From Pseudocitrobacter cyperus (lineage in GTDB: Bacteria > Pseudomonadota > Gammaproteobacteria > Enterobacterales > Enterobacteriaceae), in NCBI RefSeq assembly GCF_039889165.1, contig NZ_JAYMYY010000005.1:124001-188000 (forward strand): DNA of 64,000 nucleotides. Reading direction: 5' to 3'. The notes under the pieces were generated by a model. The model searched no databases, was not told where the DNA came from, and worked only from the letters and a program-made list of their open reading frames with translations. Every line of letters begins with the position of its first letter. Positions within the stretch are counted from its first letter, which is position 1. Shown one piece after another: positions 34,060-43,249 of this stretch. The translations under genes were made by a program, and so were the position numbers.

Positions 34060-35208
34060 ATGATTAAGAAAATAGTGTTTACGGTAACACCCATATTTTC
34101 TATCCCTCCTCGTGGCGCAGCAGCCGTTGAAACATGGATTTATCAGGTCGCCAAAAGATTATCAATTTCTAATGCCATTGCTTGTATTAAAAATCCGGAT
34201 TATCCAGATTTTTACAAAGTAAATGAAACGTGTAATATTCACTACATTGGCTTTAGTAAGCTGTATAAACGCATTTTCCAGAAATGGACACGTCTGGATC
34301 CTTTACCGTATTCTAAACGAGTCCTTAATATCAGAGATAGTTATGCTAATGACGATGAAAGCGTCATTGTCATTCATAATAGCATGAAGCTGTATCGGCA
34401 GATTCGCAAACAGCGTCCTCAGGCCAAATTAGTTTTACATATGCATAATGCATTCGAACCTAAGGGTATCGATAAAAATACAAAAATGCTTGTGCCGAGT
34501 CAGTTTCTTAAAACGTATTATCAGGAACATATTCCTGGCATTGATATCAAGGTTGTACCCAACGGATTTTGTGCTGAAACTTACTCGGTGCAAAGTACCT
34601 GCATGCTCCGCCAGCAGCTCCATATTAATAGAAATGACAGAGTGCTGCTTTACGCCGGGCGCGTTTCGCCTGATAAAGGCATTCTGATGCTGTTGCAGGC
34701 ATTTAAGAAGCTCATTGCTGAGCAGGACAATCTGAAGCTTGTCGTGGTCGGCGATCCCTTTGCCAGCCGACGTGGAGAGAAAGCGGAGTATCAAAAGAAA
34801 GTGCTCGACGCAGCAAAAGAGGTGGGCGATCACTGCATTATGGTTGGCGGACAACCCCCTGAAAAAATGCATGAGTATTATGCAGTAGCCGATCTCGTTA
34901 TTGTGCCCTCACAGGTTGAAGAAGCATTCTGTATGGTTGCGGCTGAAGCGATGGCGGCGGAGAGGCCCGTGCTGGCGAGTAAAAAGGGCGGAATAAGTGA
35001 GTTTGTTAAGCCGGGTGTTACGGGTTATCACTTATCAGAACCTATTACGGTGGAAAGCATCGTAACGGACATCACCTATGTTCTTGCGGATCAAAACCGT
35101 GAACAGATAGCGAGGAGCGCGAAAGAACATGTCTTTTCTCATTACAGTTGGGATCATGTGACAGCATCTTTTGAACGCAATATCCGGGATTGGTTCGATA
35201 AAGCTTAG
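34060..35208 (+). CDS. waaK: LPS core N-acetylglucosaminyltransferase WaaK
   Basis: A 382-residue GT4 enzyme, closest in length and sequence to Salmonella and E. coli R2 WaaK, which add GlcNAc to the outer-core glucose at the site needed for O-antigen attachment. The GT4 motif EEAFCMVAAEA (E-x7-E) is present near residue 288, and YAGRVSPDKGILMLLQAF marks the start of the second Rossmann domain. It ends the plus-strand operon and is followed by a terminator facing waaL. E. coli K-12 has waaU at this position, so this core is of the R2/Salmonella kind. Confidence 0.88.
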   Translation: MIKKIVFTVTPIFSIPPRGAAAVETWIYQVAKRLSISNAIACIKNPDYPDFYKVNETCNIHYIGFSKLYKRIFQKWTRLDPLPYSKRVLNIRDSYANDDESVIVIHNSMKLYRQIRKQRPQAKLVLHMHNAFEPKGIDKNTKMLVPSQFLKTYYQEHIPGIDIKVVPNGFCAETYSVQSTCMLRQQLHINRNDRVLLYAGRVSPDKGILMLLQAFKKLIAEQDNLKLVVVGDPFASRRGEKAEYQKKVLDAAKEVGDHCIMVGGQPPEKMHEYYAVADLVIVPSQVEEAFCMVAAEAMAAERPVLASKKGGISEFVKPGVTGYHLSEPITVESIVTDITYVLADQNREQIARSAKEHVFSHYSWDHVTASFERNIRDWFDKA

Positions 35209-35240
35209 AAAGGCAAGCGTGGCATGATTTGGTGAAGAAA

Positions 35241-35277
35241 GCCCGCCGTGATGAGAATGTCACGGCGGGCTTTTTTT
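35241..35277. terminator. Bidirectional terminator between waaK and waaL
   Basis: An 11-bp GC-rich stem, GCCCGCCGTGA / TCACGGCGGGC, with an 8-nt loop is followed by seven T residues on the plus strand. The A-rich left flank gives TTTCTTC on the minus strand, so it can end both convergent operons. The waaL stop codon begins inside the T run. Confidence 0.93.
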
Positions 35278-36493
35278 ATTTGTTCTTTATTGCGAGTAAT
35301 AAGCCAGAAATGATCCCCAGATGGGATATCTCAACCTGTTCAAAATTCCCTCGGATAATATAAAATCCAACGAAACTGAGAAACAGTAATAGTTCCACAT
35401 TATAGGGTGACGCATCGTGATTGCGAAACACGCCTCTCGCGGTTTCTTTGACAATAGTGTAATAGATAGCCATCAGACCAAGAAGCCCCAGAATACCAGC
35501 TCCGAACCAGATATACAGAATCAGGTTGTGTGGCCCAATTGATTTCTTGAAATCCCATTGCGGGAAATCTTTTACGCGAGCGTTATACACTTCATGGTAA
35601 ATATCATCGCCATAGCCATAACCTTTAATGGGATTTTCTTGTACTAATACCCAGGCGGTGCCCTGCGTACCATTGCCATAGCGATAAGTGCTGTCGGTCT
35701 GTTGCAGCTTAAAAATTAAGCTGGATCTGTTTTTATGCTGGTCGGGATGTGTGATGACAACACCGGCCGCAACGGCAAATAAGAGCGCACCGATTGTCAG
35801 TAACTTCCACTGACGATTAAAAATTGCCCAAGCGATTGCCACAATAAAAATTGCAACCCATGCTCCGCGCGATAATGAACCCAGCATCAGGAACATATAC
35901 ACAATGCCAAGTACGACAAATGCGGCCTTAGAGGCTTTATCCTTGAACAGCCATAGGTTTAATAGTGCAGGAAAAAGGAAAACCAGCGAATCAGAGATGT
36001 GTCTGTGATTGTAATTAGTAAATGGCAGGATTCCATTTTGGTAATCCTCAATATAGAGAAATATTTCTGCAAGCGATCTCAAACACAAACTGGCAAGGAA
36101 TGAAACAAGTATTAATCTGGAGATGGTTTTCTTATCAGCATCTTTCAACAGCACAGGAATTAAAAGAACATATAATAAAAACCCTTTAAGAACCGTATTA
36201 TTAAACTCTTTGAAACTGATGCGCATATCAGGAGAGATCAGTATTGAGTACAGCAAAACGATGGATAATAATGCTATAGCATAAAAAATACTGTTCTTAA
36301 ATAAAGGAATGTACTCTCTCGGGCTTCTGGCGAATTGATAAATAACCGTTAAAATCATCAATATTTCAATGATATGTTTATAACGCGTAACACCATTCAG
36401 GAAATAGGTAGCAATAAAAAGGAAAACCAGAACTTTGTTCCAGTGTGGTTTCCATTTTTCTTTATTCTGGAAAATTGACGATGCTGCTAACAT
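35276..36493 (-). CDS. waaL: O-antigen ligase
   Basis: Transfers O antigen from undecaprenyl pyrophosphate to the lipid A-core in the periplasm. The 405-residue protein has about 10-12 membrane segments and a large periplasmic loop in the last third. That loop holds the family's conserved GPHNLILYIWFGAGILGLL (His) and the upstream RYGNGTQGTAW region (Wzy_C superfamily). The length and arrangement resemble Salmonella WaaL; ligases are poorly conserved, so specificity is unknown. It is the last gene of the minus-strand operon hldD-waaF-waaC-waaL. Confidence 0.9.
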   Translation of the reverse strand: MLAASSIFQNKEKWKPHWNKVLVFLFIATYFLNGVTRYKHIIEILMILTVIYQFARSPREYIPLFKNSIFYAIALLSIVLLYSILISPDMRISFKEFNNTVLKGFLLYVLLIPVLLKDADKKTISRLILVSFLASLCLRSLAEIFLYIEDYQNGILPFTNYNHRHISDSLVFLFPALLNLWLFKDKASKAAFVVLGIVYMFLMLGSLSRGAWVAIFIVAIAWAIFNRQWKLLTIGALLFAVAAGVVITHPDQHKNRSSLIFKLQQTDSTYRYGNGTQGTAWVLVQENPIKGYGYGDDIYHEVYNARVKDFPQWDFKKSIGPHNLILYIWFGAGILGLLGLMAIYYTIVKETARGVFRNHDASPYNVELLLFLSFVGFYIIRGNFEQVEISHLGIISGLLLAIKNK

Positions 36494-36522
36494 CTTAACT
36501 CCGTGATAAATTTGAGGTTAAA

Positions 36523-37485
36523 TCAAATCTTATTAGTAAGCTTTTCGTACACAGCACTTGCCTCTACGTGGGCAAGATCCTGGGTGTCAGAACAGCACGC
36601 GATCTGGTTCTTCCCGTAACCACCAATTAACCCAGGGTCCGTTGGGCCATATAACGTAATATTCGGTCGATCCAGCGCCGCCGTGAGATGGCTGAGTCCG
36701 GTATCGACTGAGATGACAAATTTTGCCCCTGCCAGGACATGCGCGATGTCTTCCAGACTCAGGCGAGGGAGAACCTCGACAAAATCAAACCCTTCAGCCA
36801 GTCGTTTCGCTCTGGCTTCCTCATGTGGCGCTCCCCACGGCAGTTTCACCTTTAGCCCACTCCCCTGAAGTAAACCGATCAACTCTCGCCAGTGCGCTTC
36901 CGGCCAGTGTTTATCATCACGGGTGGTGGCATGGAGAAATACCGTATACGGTTCGGTATCTGCTGATGCCTGTGTCAGGAAGTGACGCGCAATGGCGTAA
37001 TCCCCCTGTGTCTGTGGCTTCGCGTATCCCAGACTTTGGGCGAATAACTCGCGAGTGCGCTCCACGGCATGCTGTTGTTTAGCAATATGGTGGCGACGAT
37101 TGTAGAACAGGCTCGCCAGCGGTTCGCGGGCGCTCTGCCAGTCCATGCCGTGTTTAATGCCGTGTGCCAGCCGTGTGACCAGCGCCGCGCTTTTCACCAG
37201 CCCCTGAGCGTCAATAATCGCATCGTAATGCACGGCCTGCAGCGCCTCGCGAAAAGCCTTGCGTTCAGCTTTAATCGGCGCGGAGAACCACGATTTGCGC
37301 CAGCGACGAATGGCCACCGGGATAACGCGCTCAACGGCTTCATGCCACGAAGGGATCTGCGCGAACCCCTCTTCGACCACCCAGTCAAAACGAATATCCG
37401 GGAATGCCTGCATGGCGTCAGTCAGGGCGGGCAACGTATGCAATACATCGCCCATGGAGGATGTTTTAACGATCAATACCCGCAT
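36523..37485 (-). CDS. waaC: LPS heptosyltransferase I
   Basis: Adds the first heptose to Kdo from ADP-L-glycero-D-manno-heptose. The 320-residue GT9 enzyme begins MRVLIVKTSSMGDVLHTLPA. The active-site region VDTGLSHLTAAL lies near residue 260 and FLHATTRDDKHWPEAHW is the donor-binding loop. Length and sequence match E. coli WaaC (RfaC). It starts 3 bases after the waaF stop, in the hldD operon. Confidence 0.97.
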   Translation of the reverse strand: MRVLIVKTSSMGDVLHTLPALTDAMQAFPDIRFDWVVEEGFAQIPSWHEAVERVIPVAIRRWRKSWFSAPIKAERKAFREALQAVHYDAIIDAQGLVKSAALVTRLAHGIKHGMDWQSAREPLASLFYNRRHHIAKQQHAVERTRELFAQSLGYAKPQTQGDYAIARHFLTQASADTEPYTVFLHATTRDDKHWPEAHWRELIGLLQGSGLKVKLPWGAPHEEARAKRLAEGFDFVEVLPRLSLEDIAHVLAGAKFVISVDTGLSHLTAALDRPNITLYGPTDPGLIGGYGKNQIACCSDTQDLAHVEASAVYEKLTNKI

Positions 37486-37488
37486 CCG

Positions 37489-38535
37489 TCAGGCTTCCTC
37501 GTCCAGCAGCAGAGCGTTCAGCTCTTCCAGTACACGGGCCGGGGTGATGTCGATCAGGCTTTGATGATAGCCCTCGGCGGCATCGCCTTTACGCACTTTG
37601 TGGTAGCCGGTAATCAGGCGGATAACGCGCGCTTTATGTGATAGCGGCGGGGTGAAGTCCGGGCTGCTGGGGCCGTAAAGGGCGACCAGCGGGCGATTCA
37701 GCGCGGCAGCGACGTGCATCAGGCCCGAATCATTAGTGACTACGGCTTTACAGGCGGCAATCAGAACGACCGCCTGTTCCAGTTGCGTTTCACCGGCCAG
37801 GTTGCGGCACCAGGCTTGCTGTTCCACGCTCAGAGCGGCCAGAATTTCATTGCCGGCTTCGTGGTCTTTCGCGGAGCCAAACAGGACGATTTGGTAGCCT
37901 TCGTCGATCAACTGTTTCGCCAGCTCAGCGTAGTGGTAGTGCGGCCAGCGCTTCGCCGGGCCGAACTCCGCACCTGGGCAGAAGCCAATCATCGGACGCT
38001 CTGAAGAGATCCCGAAGCTGTTACAGATTTGCGACTTCTCGCCTTCGGCAACCTGCAGTTGCGGCCATAGCAGCGGCTGCGGCAGATCTTTCGCGCAGCG
38101 CATGACGCCTTTATCAAAGGCCAGCGCCACATAGCGCTCAACCATCAACGGCCAGGCGTCTTTATCCAGTACGCGGGCGTCGTTGAGCAGGCCGTAGCGC
38201 ATCTCGCCACGCCAGCCTGTACGCAGGGGAATACCGGCAAAGAAGGGAACCAGTGCCGATTTAAACGAATTAGGTAGCACATATGCTCGGTCATAACGGC
38301 GGTCACGCAGGCTGTGTCCCAGCCTGCGACGTTCGCCTAACTCCAGCGCCCCGTGGCCTAACGGCATTGGGATTGCTTCGTTGACTTCCGGCATCCGTGC
38401 TAAAAGCGGACGGCACCACGCGGGCGCCATCACATCAATGACGGCCTGGGGATAACGCGCCCTGAGCGTGCGATAGAGACTTTGCGACATCATCATGTCG
38501 CCCACCCATGACGGGCCAATCACCAGTATCTTCAT
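37489..38535 (-). CDS. waaF: LPS heptosyltransferase II
   Basis: Adds the second heptose to HepI from ADP-heptose. The 348 residues match E. coli WaaF: N-terminal MKILVIGPSWVGDMMMSQSL and active-site NDSGLMHVAAALNRPLVALYG. It lies between hldD (9-base gap) and waaC (3-base gap) in one operon with them, so heptose supply and use are coexpressed. Confidence 0.97.
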   Translation of the reverse strand: MKILVIGPSWVGDMMMSQSLYRTLRARYPQAVIDVMAPAWCRPLLARMPEVNEAIPMPLGHGALELGERRRLGHSLRDRRYDRAYVLPNSFKSALVPFFAGIPLRTGWRGEMRYGLLNDARVLDKDAWPLMVERYVALAFDKGVMRCAKDLPQPLLWPQLQVAEGEKSQICNSFGISSERPMIGFCPGAEFGPAKRWPHYHYAELAKQLIDEGYQIVLFGSAKDHEAGNEILAALSVEQQAWCRNLAGETQLEQAVVLIAACKAVVTNDSGLMHVAAALNRPLVALYGPSSPDFTPPLSHKARVIRLITGYHKVRKGDAAEGYHQSLIDITPARVLEELNALLLDEEA

Positions 38536-38544
38536 GTTGACTTC

Positions 38545-39477
38545 TTACGCGTCGCGGTTCAGCCAGGCCATATATTCCGCCACGCCTTCGGCAACGGTTT
38601 TGAACGGCTTATCGTAGCCCGCAGCGCGCAGGTTCGTCAGGTCAGCCTGCGTGAACGCCTGATAGCGACCTTTCAGTTTTTCCGGGAACGGGATGTATTC
38701 CAGCGTGCCTTTTTTGTGATACGCCAGTGCAGCATCCGCCACGGCCTGGAAGGATTCCGCGCGGCCAGTACCCAGGTTGTAGATACCGGAAACACCGTTT
38801 TCCCAGAACCACAGGTTGACGTCCGCCACGTCCCCGACATAGACGAAATCGCGTTTGAAGCCGTCGCTGCCTTCGAACAGTTTCGGGCTTTCACCGTTGT
38901 TCAGTTGGGTATTGAGGTGGAATGCGACGCTCGCCATGCTGCCTTTGTGGCCTTCACGCGGGCCATAGACGTTGAAGTAGCGGAAGCCGACAATCGGTGA
39001 GTTCGCTTCCGGCAGGATCTGACGGACATATTCGTCGAACAGGAACTTGGAGTAGCCGTAAACGTTCAGCGGTTTCTCATATTCGCGGGATTCGATGAAG
39101 TCGCTGGTGCGGCCGCCATAGGTGGCTGCTGAAGAGGCATACAGGAACGGAATTTCACGTTCCAGGCAGTAGTGCAGCAGTTCTTTGGAGTACTGATAGT
39201 TGTTATCCATCATGTACTTGCCATCCCACTCGGTGGTGGATGAGCAGGCGCCTTCGTGGAAGATCGCTTCGATTTCACCGAACTCTTCGCCAGCCATAAT
39301 CTGGATCAGAAAATCTTCTTTATCCATGTAGTCGGCAATGTTCAGGTCAACCAGGTTTACGAACTTGGTGCCGTCTTTCAGGTTATCTACCACCAGAATG
39401 TCGGTGATGCCTTTGTCATTGAGCGCTTTAACGATGTTGCTGCCGATAAAGCCAGCGCCGCCGGTAACGATGATCAT
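38545..39477 (-). CDS. hldD: ADP-L-glycero-D-manno-heptose 6-epimerase
   Basis: Converts ADP-D-glycero- to ADP-L-glycero-D-manno-heptose, the substrate of WaaC, WaaF and WaaQ. The 310-residue short-chain dehydrogenase has the NADP-binding GGAGFIGSN at its start and the catalytic YGYSK motif. The length equals E. coli HldD (RfaD). First gene of the minus-strand core operon; it diverges from kbl across 216 bases. In E. coli it also has a heat-shock promoter; I could not confirm one here. Confidence 0.98.
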   Translation of the reverse strand: MIIVTGGAGFIGSNIVKALNDKGITDILVVDNLKDGTKFVNLVDLNIADYMDKEDFLIQIMAGEEFGEIEAIFHEGACSSTTEWDGKYMMDNNYQYSKELLHYCLEREIPFLYASSAATYGGRTSDFIESREYEKPLNVYGYSKFLFDEYVRQILPEANSPIVGFRYFNVYGPREGHKGSMASVAFHLNTQLNNGESPKLFEGSDGFKRDFVYVGDVADVNLWFWENGVSGIYNLGTGRAESFQAVADAALAYHKKGTLEYIPFPEKLKGRYQAFTQADLTNLRAAGYDKPFKTVAEGVAEYMAWLNRDA

Positions 39478-39693
39478 AACTGTAACCTTTGAAATGTGAG
39501 TGCCCTGGACAATCCAGGGCGCTAATGACTCTTATCATAACATCACATCGACCCGCCTTCAGCCTTTCGCCATCAAAGCCCCGGATGACGCGTGATTTAT
39601 GCTGCAAAAACGGTAACTCGTGCTGCGTCATCTCGTACATACGTATAGCTTTAGGTAATATGTGCCGACATTTGCCGAATCTGGAGAGTTGCA

Positions 39694-40890
39694 ATGCGTG
39701 GTGATTTTTACAAACAGTTAGCCGGTGACCTGGATACCGCCCGCGCGGAAGGGTTGTTTAAAGAAGAGCGTATTATTACGAGTGCTCAGCAGGCAGATAT
39801 CACCGTCGGTGATGGTAGCCACGTGATCAACTTCTGCGCCAATAACTACCTGGGCCTGGCGAACCATCCGTCGCTGATTGCTGCCGCGAAAGCGGGTCTC
39901 GACAGCCACGGTTTCGGCATGGCATCGGTGCGCTTTATCTGCGGCACCCAGGATACCCACAAAGTGCTGGAGCAGAAGCTGGCGGAATTTCTCGGTATGG
40001 AAGATGCGATTCTTTACTCCTCCTGCTTCGATGCCAACGGCGGGTTGTTTGAAACGCTGCTGGGGCCGGAAGATGCGATTATCTCTGATGCCCTGAACCA
40101 CGCCTCCATCATCGATGGCGTGCGTCTGTGTAAGGCCAAACGCTTCCGCTACGCCAACAACGACATGCAGGAACTGGAAGCGCGTCTGAAAGAGGCGCGT
40201 GACGCCGGGGCGCGCCATGTGCTGATCGCCACAGACGGCGTGTTCTCGATGGATGGCGTGATTGCCAACCTGAAAGGCGTGTGCGACCTGGCTGATAAAT
40301 ATGACGCGCTGGTGATGGTCGATGACTCTCATGCCGTCGGTTTTGTCGGCGAAAATGGCCGTGGTTCCCACGAATATTGCGACGTGATGGGCCGTGTGGA
40401 CATCATCACCGGCACGCTGGGTAAAGCGCTCGGCGGCGCATCCGGTGGTTATACCGCAGCGCGTAAAGAGGTGGTGGAGTGGCTGCGTCAGCGTTCCCGT
40501 CCGTATCTGTTCTCTAACTCGCTGGCTCCGGCGATTGTTTCTGCGTCTATCAAAGTGCTGGAGATGGTTGCGTCCGGCGCTGAACTGCGCGACCGCCTGT
40601 GGGCTAACGCGAGCCTGTTCCGTGAAAAAATGAACGCCGCAGGTTTTACTCTGGCGGGTGCCGATCACGCCATCATCCCGGTGATGCTGGGCGATGCGGT
40701 TGTGGCGCAGGATTTTGCTCGCCTGCTGCAAAAAGAGGGGATCTACGTGACCGGTTTCTTCTATCCGGTAGTGCCGAAAGGCCAGGCGCGTATTCGTACC
40801 CAAATGTCGGCGGCACATACCCCTGAACAAATCGAACGTGCGGTGGAAGCCTTTATCCGCATTGGTAAACAACTGGGCGTGATTGCCTGA
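39694..40890 (+). CDS. kbl: Glycine C-acetyltransferase (2-amino-3-ketobutyrate CoA ligase)
   Basis: Second step of threonine degradation: cleaves 2-amino-3-ketobutyrate with CoA to glycine and acetyl-CoA, using PLP. The 398 residues equal E. coli Kbl. The PLP lysine is in GTLGKALGGASGG, and HASIIDG and DDSHAVGFVG are cofactor-site motifs of the alpha-oxoamine synthase family. It is cotranscribed with tdh, 9 bases downstream. Confidence 0.98.
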   Translation: MRGDFYKQLAGDLDTARAEGLFKEERIITSAQQADITVGDGSHVINFCANNYLGLANHPSLIAAAKAGLDSHGFGMASVRFICGTQDTHKVLEQKLAEFLGMEDAILYSSCFDANGGLFETLLGPEDAIISDALNHASIIDGVRLCKAKRFRYANNDMQELEARLKEARDAGARHVLIATDGVFSMDGVIANLKGVCDLADKYDALVMVDDSHAVGFVGENGRGSHEYCDVMGRVDIITGTLGKALGGASGGYTAARKEVVEWLRQRSRPYLFSNSLAPAIVSASIKVLEMVASGAELRDRLWANASLFREKMNAAGFTLAGADHAIIPVMLGDAVVAQDFARLLQKEGIYVTGFFYPVVPKGQARIRTQMSAAHTPEQIERAVEAFIRIGKQLGVIA

Positions 40891-40899
40891 GGAAGCCAG

Positions 40900-41925
40900 A
40901 TGAAAGCGTTGTCGAAACTGAAAGCGGAAGAAGGGATCTGGATGACCGATGTGCCGAAACCGGACGTCGGCCATAACGATCTGCTGATTAAAATCCGTAA
41001 AACGGCGATTTGCGGTACGGATGTGCATATCTACAACTGGGACGAATGGTCACAGAACACTATCCCCGTTCCGATGGTGGTCGGTCATGAGTATGTCGGC
41101 GAAGTGGTCGGCATCGGCCAGGAAGTGAAAGGCTTTAAGATTGGCGACCGTGTTTCCGGCGAGGGGCATATCACCTGCGGTCACTGCCGTAACTGCCGTG
41201 GCGGCCGCACGCATCTGTGCCGTAACACCATCGGCGTCGGCGTTAACCGTCCGGGCTGTTTTGCCGAGTATCTGGTGATCCCGGCGTTTAACGCCTTCAA
41301 AATCCCGGATAACATTTCCGATGATTTAGCCTCTATCTTCGACCCGTTCGGCAACGCGGTGCACACCGCGCTCTCTTTCGACCTGGTCGGTGAAGATGTG
41401 CTGGTTTCCGGCGCGGGCCCGATTGGCGTGATGGCGGCCGCAGTGGCGAAACACGTGGGTGCCCGTAACGTGGTGATCACCGACGTGAACGAATACCGTC
41501 TTGAGCTGGCGCGCAAAATGGGCGTCACCCGCGCAGTGAACGTCGCGAAAGAGAGCCTGGCTGATGTGATGGCCGAGCTGGGTATGACCGAAGGGTTTGA
41601 CGTGGGCCTGGAGATGTCCGGCGCACCGGCGGCTTTCCGCACCATGCTTGATACCATGAATCACGGCGGGCGCATCGCTATGCTTGGGATCCCGCCATCG
41701 GATATGTCGATTGACTGGACGAAAGTCATCTTCAAGGGGCTGTTTATCAAAGGGATTTATGGTCGCGAAATGTTCGAAACCTGGTACAAAATGGCGGCAC
41801 TGATCCAGTCTGGTCTGGATCTCACGCCAATCATCACCCACCATTTCAGCATTGATGACTTCCAGAAGGGCTTTGATGCCATGCGCTCGGGTCAGTCCGG
41901 GAAAGTGGTATTGAGCTGGGATTAA
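40900..41925 (+). CDS. tdh: L-threonine 3-dehydrogenase
   Basis: First step of threonine catabolism: oxidises L-threonine to 2-amino-3-ketobutyrate with NAD. A 341-residue zinc alcohol-dehydrogenase family member as in E. coli. The catalytic zinc region is CGTDVHIYNW with GHEYVGEV. The structural zinc cysteines are in CGHCRNCRGGRTHLC and the NAD fold starts SGAGPIGVMAA. It forms the kbl-tdh operon. Confidence 0.98.
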   Translation: MKALSKLKAEEGIWMTDVPKPDVGHNDLLIKIRKTAICGTDVHIYNWDEWSQNTIPVPMVVGHEYVGEVVGIGQEVKGFKIGDRVSGEGHITCGHCRNCRGGRTHLCRNTIGVGVNRPGCFAEYLVIPAFNAFKIPDNISDDLASIFDPFGNAVHTALSFDLVGEDVLVSGAGPIGVMAAAVAKHVGARNVVITDVNEYRLELARKMGVTRAVNVAKESLADVMAELGMTEGFDVGLEMSGAPAAFRTMLDTMNHGGRIAMLGIPPSDMSIDWTKVIFKGLFIKGIYGREMFETWYKMAALIQSGLDLTPIITHHFSIDDFQKGFDAMRSGQSGKVVLSWD

Positions 41926-41934
41926 TATTCCTCT

Positions 41935-41959
41935 CCTCACGCCCTTATTGGGCGTGAGG
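41935..41959 (+). terminator. Terminator hairpin after tdh
   Basis: A perfect 10-bp stem, CCTCACGCCC / GGGCGTGAGG, with loop TTATT starts about 10 bases after the tdh stop. The tail TCTATTACC is only partly T-rich. Confidence 0.75.
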
Positions 41960-42201
41960 TCTATTACCTGTGATTAATCTTAAAACTTCCCGATATATGT
42001 AAATATTTGTCATTGTCATAAATGTTACGTATTTAAGGTTTAGTCTTATTTCATTACAAATCCCCCTCCCGCACGCTACCCCCTGTTTATAAAAATAATA
42101 TTCTGTGGAGATTAAGGACGACTCCGAAATATTTTTGCCCCTTAATTAATTCTTAAGGTGTGAAAGGTAAAAGGTAGCCTACACGTTAAGGTGAACAGGT
42201 A

Positions 42202-43242
42202 ATGAAAAAGATGAATAGCCCAGGGACACTCAGTGTCATCATCCCGTTGTATAACGCAGGTAATGAATTTAAAGCCTGTATGGAATCACTGCTGGCGCAA
42301 ACCTGGACGGCGCTGGAAATTATCATTGTAAATGACGGCTCTACGGATAATTCTGCTGACATTGCAAAGTACTATGCTGAGAATTACCCACAGGTTCGTT
42401 TAGTGCATCAGGCGAATGCCGGGGCATCCGTTGCCCGTAACCGGGGGCTGGAGCTGGCCCACGGTGAGTATATCGCGTTTGTAGATGCTGATGACGTCAC
42501 TTATCCGCAGATGTATGAAACCCTGATGACCATGGCGTTACAGGATAATCTCGATGTTGCCCAGTGCAATTCAGACTGGTGTGACCGGACGACAGGTGAA
42601 ACCTGGCAATCCATTCCACACGATCGCGTTCACTCTACTGGCGTCATGAGCGGGCCGGAGTGGCTGCGGATGGCATTAGCCAGCCGTCGCTGGACGCATG
42701 TCGTCTGGATGGGGGTGTATCGCCATGAATTAATAAAACAGTGTAATCTGAAATTTGTACCCGGATTACACCATCAGGATATTCTCTGGTCGACAGAATT
42801 TATGTATAACGCAACGCGCGCACGTTATACCGAAGAATCCTTATATAAATATTTTCTCCATGACGTTTCGGTGAGTCGTAAAAAACGTACAGGGCGGAAA
42901 AATCTCTCTTATCAACGGCATTACATTAAAATTACCCGTCTGCTGGATAAACTTAATCGTGACTATGCCGGGAAAATCAAAATGTATCCCGAGTTTTACC
43001 AGCAAATAACCTATGAAGCATTACGGGTATGTCATGCGGTGCGAAAAGAGCGCGATATCATTACGCGTAAAATGATGATTGCTGAGATATTTGCATCGGG
43101 TATGTACAAGCGGATGCTTGCCAACGTGCGTAGCCCGAAACTGGCGTATCAGGCTCTGTTGTGGTCGGTGAGGTTGTATAGCTGGCAGGATCGCGGGCTG
43201 GCAAGCCGCAGGCTGGCACGTAAGGCGCTCAGCCTGCGCTAA
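42202..43242 (+). CDS. waaH: LPS core glucuronosyltransferase WaaH
   Basis: A 346-residue GT2 enzyme similar over its whole length to E. coli WaaH (YibD), which adds glucuronic acid to HepIII of the LPS inner core under phosphate limitation. It has VIIPLYNAG, NDGSTDNSADIAKYY and the DxD site FVDADD, with a helical C-terminal part. In E. coli the gene is induced through PhoB/PhoR. The 276-base AT-rich upstream region contains two overlapping TTGTCAT half-sites (42007-42019), but not a clean PhoB box. It lies between tdh and yibQ, as in E. coli. Confidence 0.92.
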   Translation: MKKMNSPGTLSVIIPLYNAGNEFKACMESLLAQTWTALEIIIVNDGSTDNSADIAKYYAENYPQVRLVHQANAGASVARNRGLELAHGEYIAFVDADDVTYPQMYETLMTMALQDNLDVAQCNSDWCDRTTGETWQSIPHDRVHSTGVMSGPEWLRMALASRRWTHVVWMGVYRHELIKQCNLKFVPGLHHQDILWSTEFMYNATRARYTEESLYKYFLHDVSVSRKKRTGRKNLSYQRHYIKITRLLDKLNRDYAGKIKMYPEFYQQITYEALRVCHAVRKERDIITRKMMIAEIFASGMYKRMLANVRSPKLAYQALLWSVRLYSWQDRGLASRRLARKALSLR

Positions 43243-43249
43243 TTTCCCG

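Noticed and set aside
39718..41028. Minus-strand open frame of 436 codons over kbl
   Set aside because: The sense strand encodes intact Kbl and the start of Tdh; the antisense frame is a shadow of high-GC codon use.
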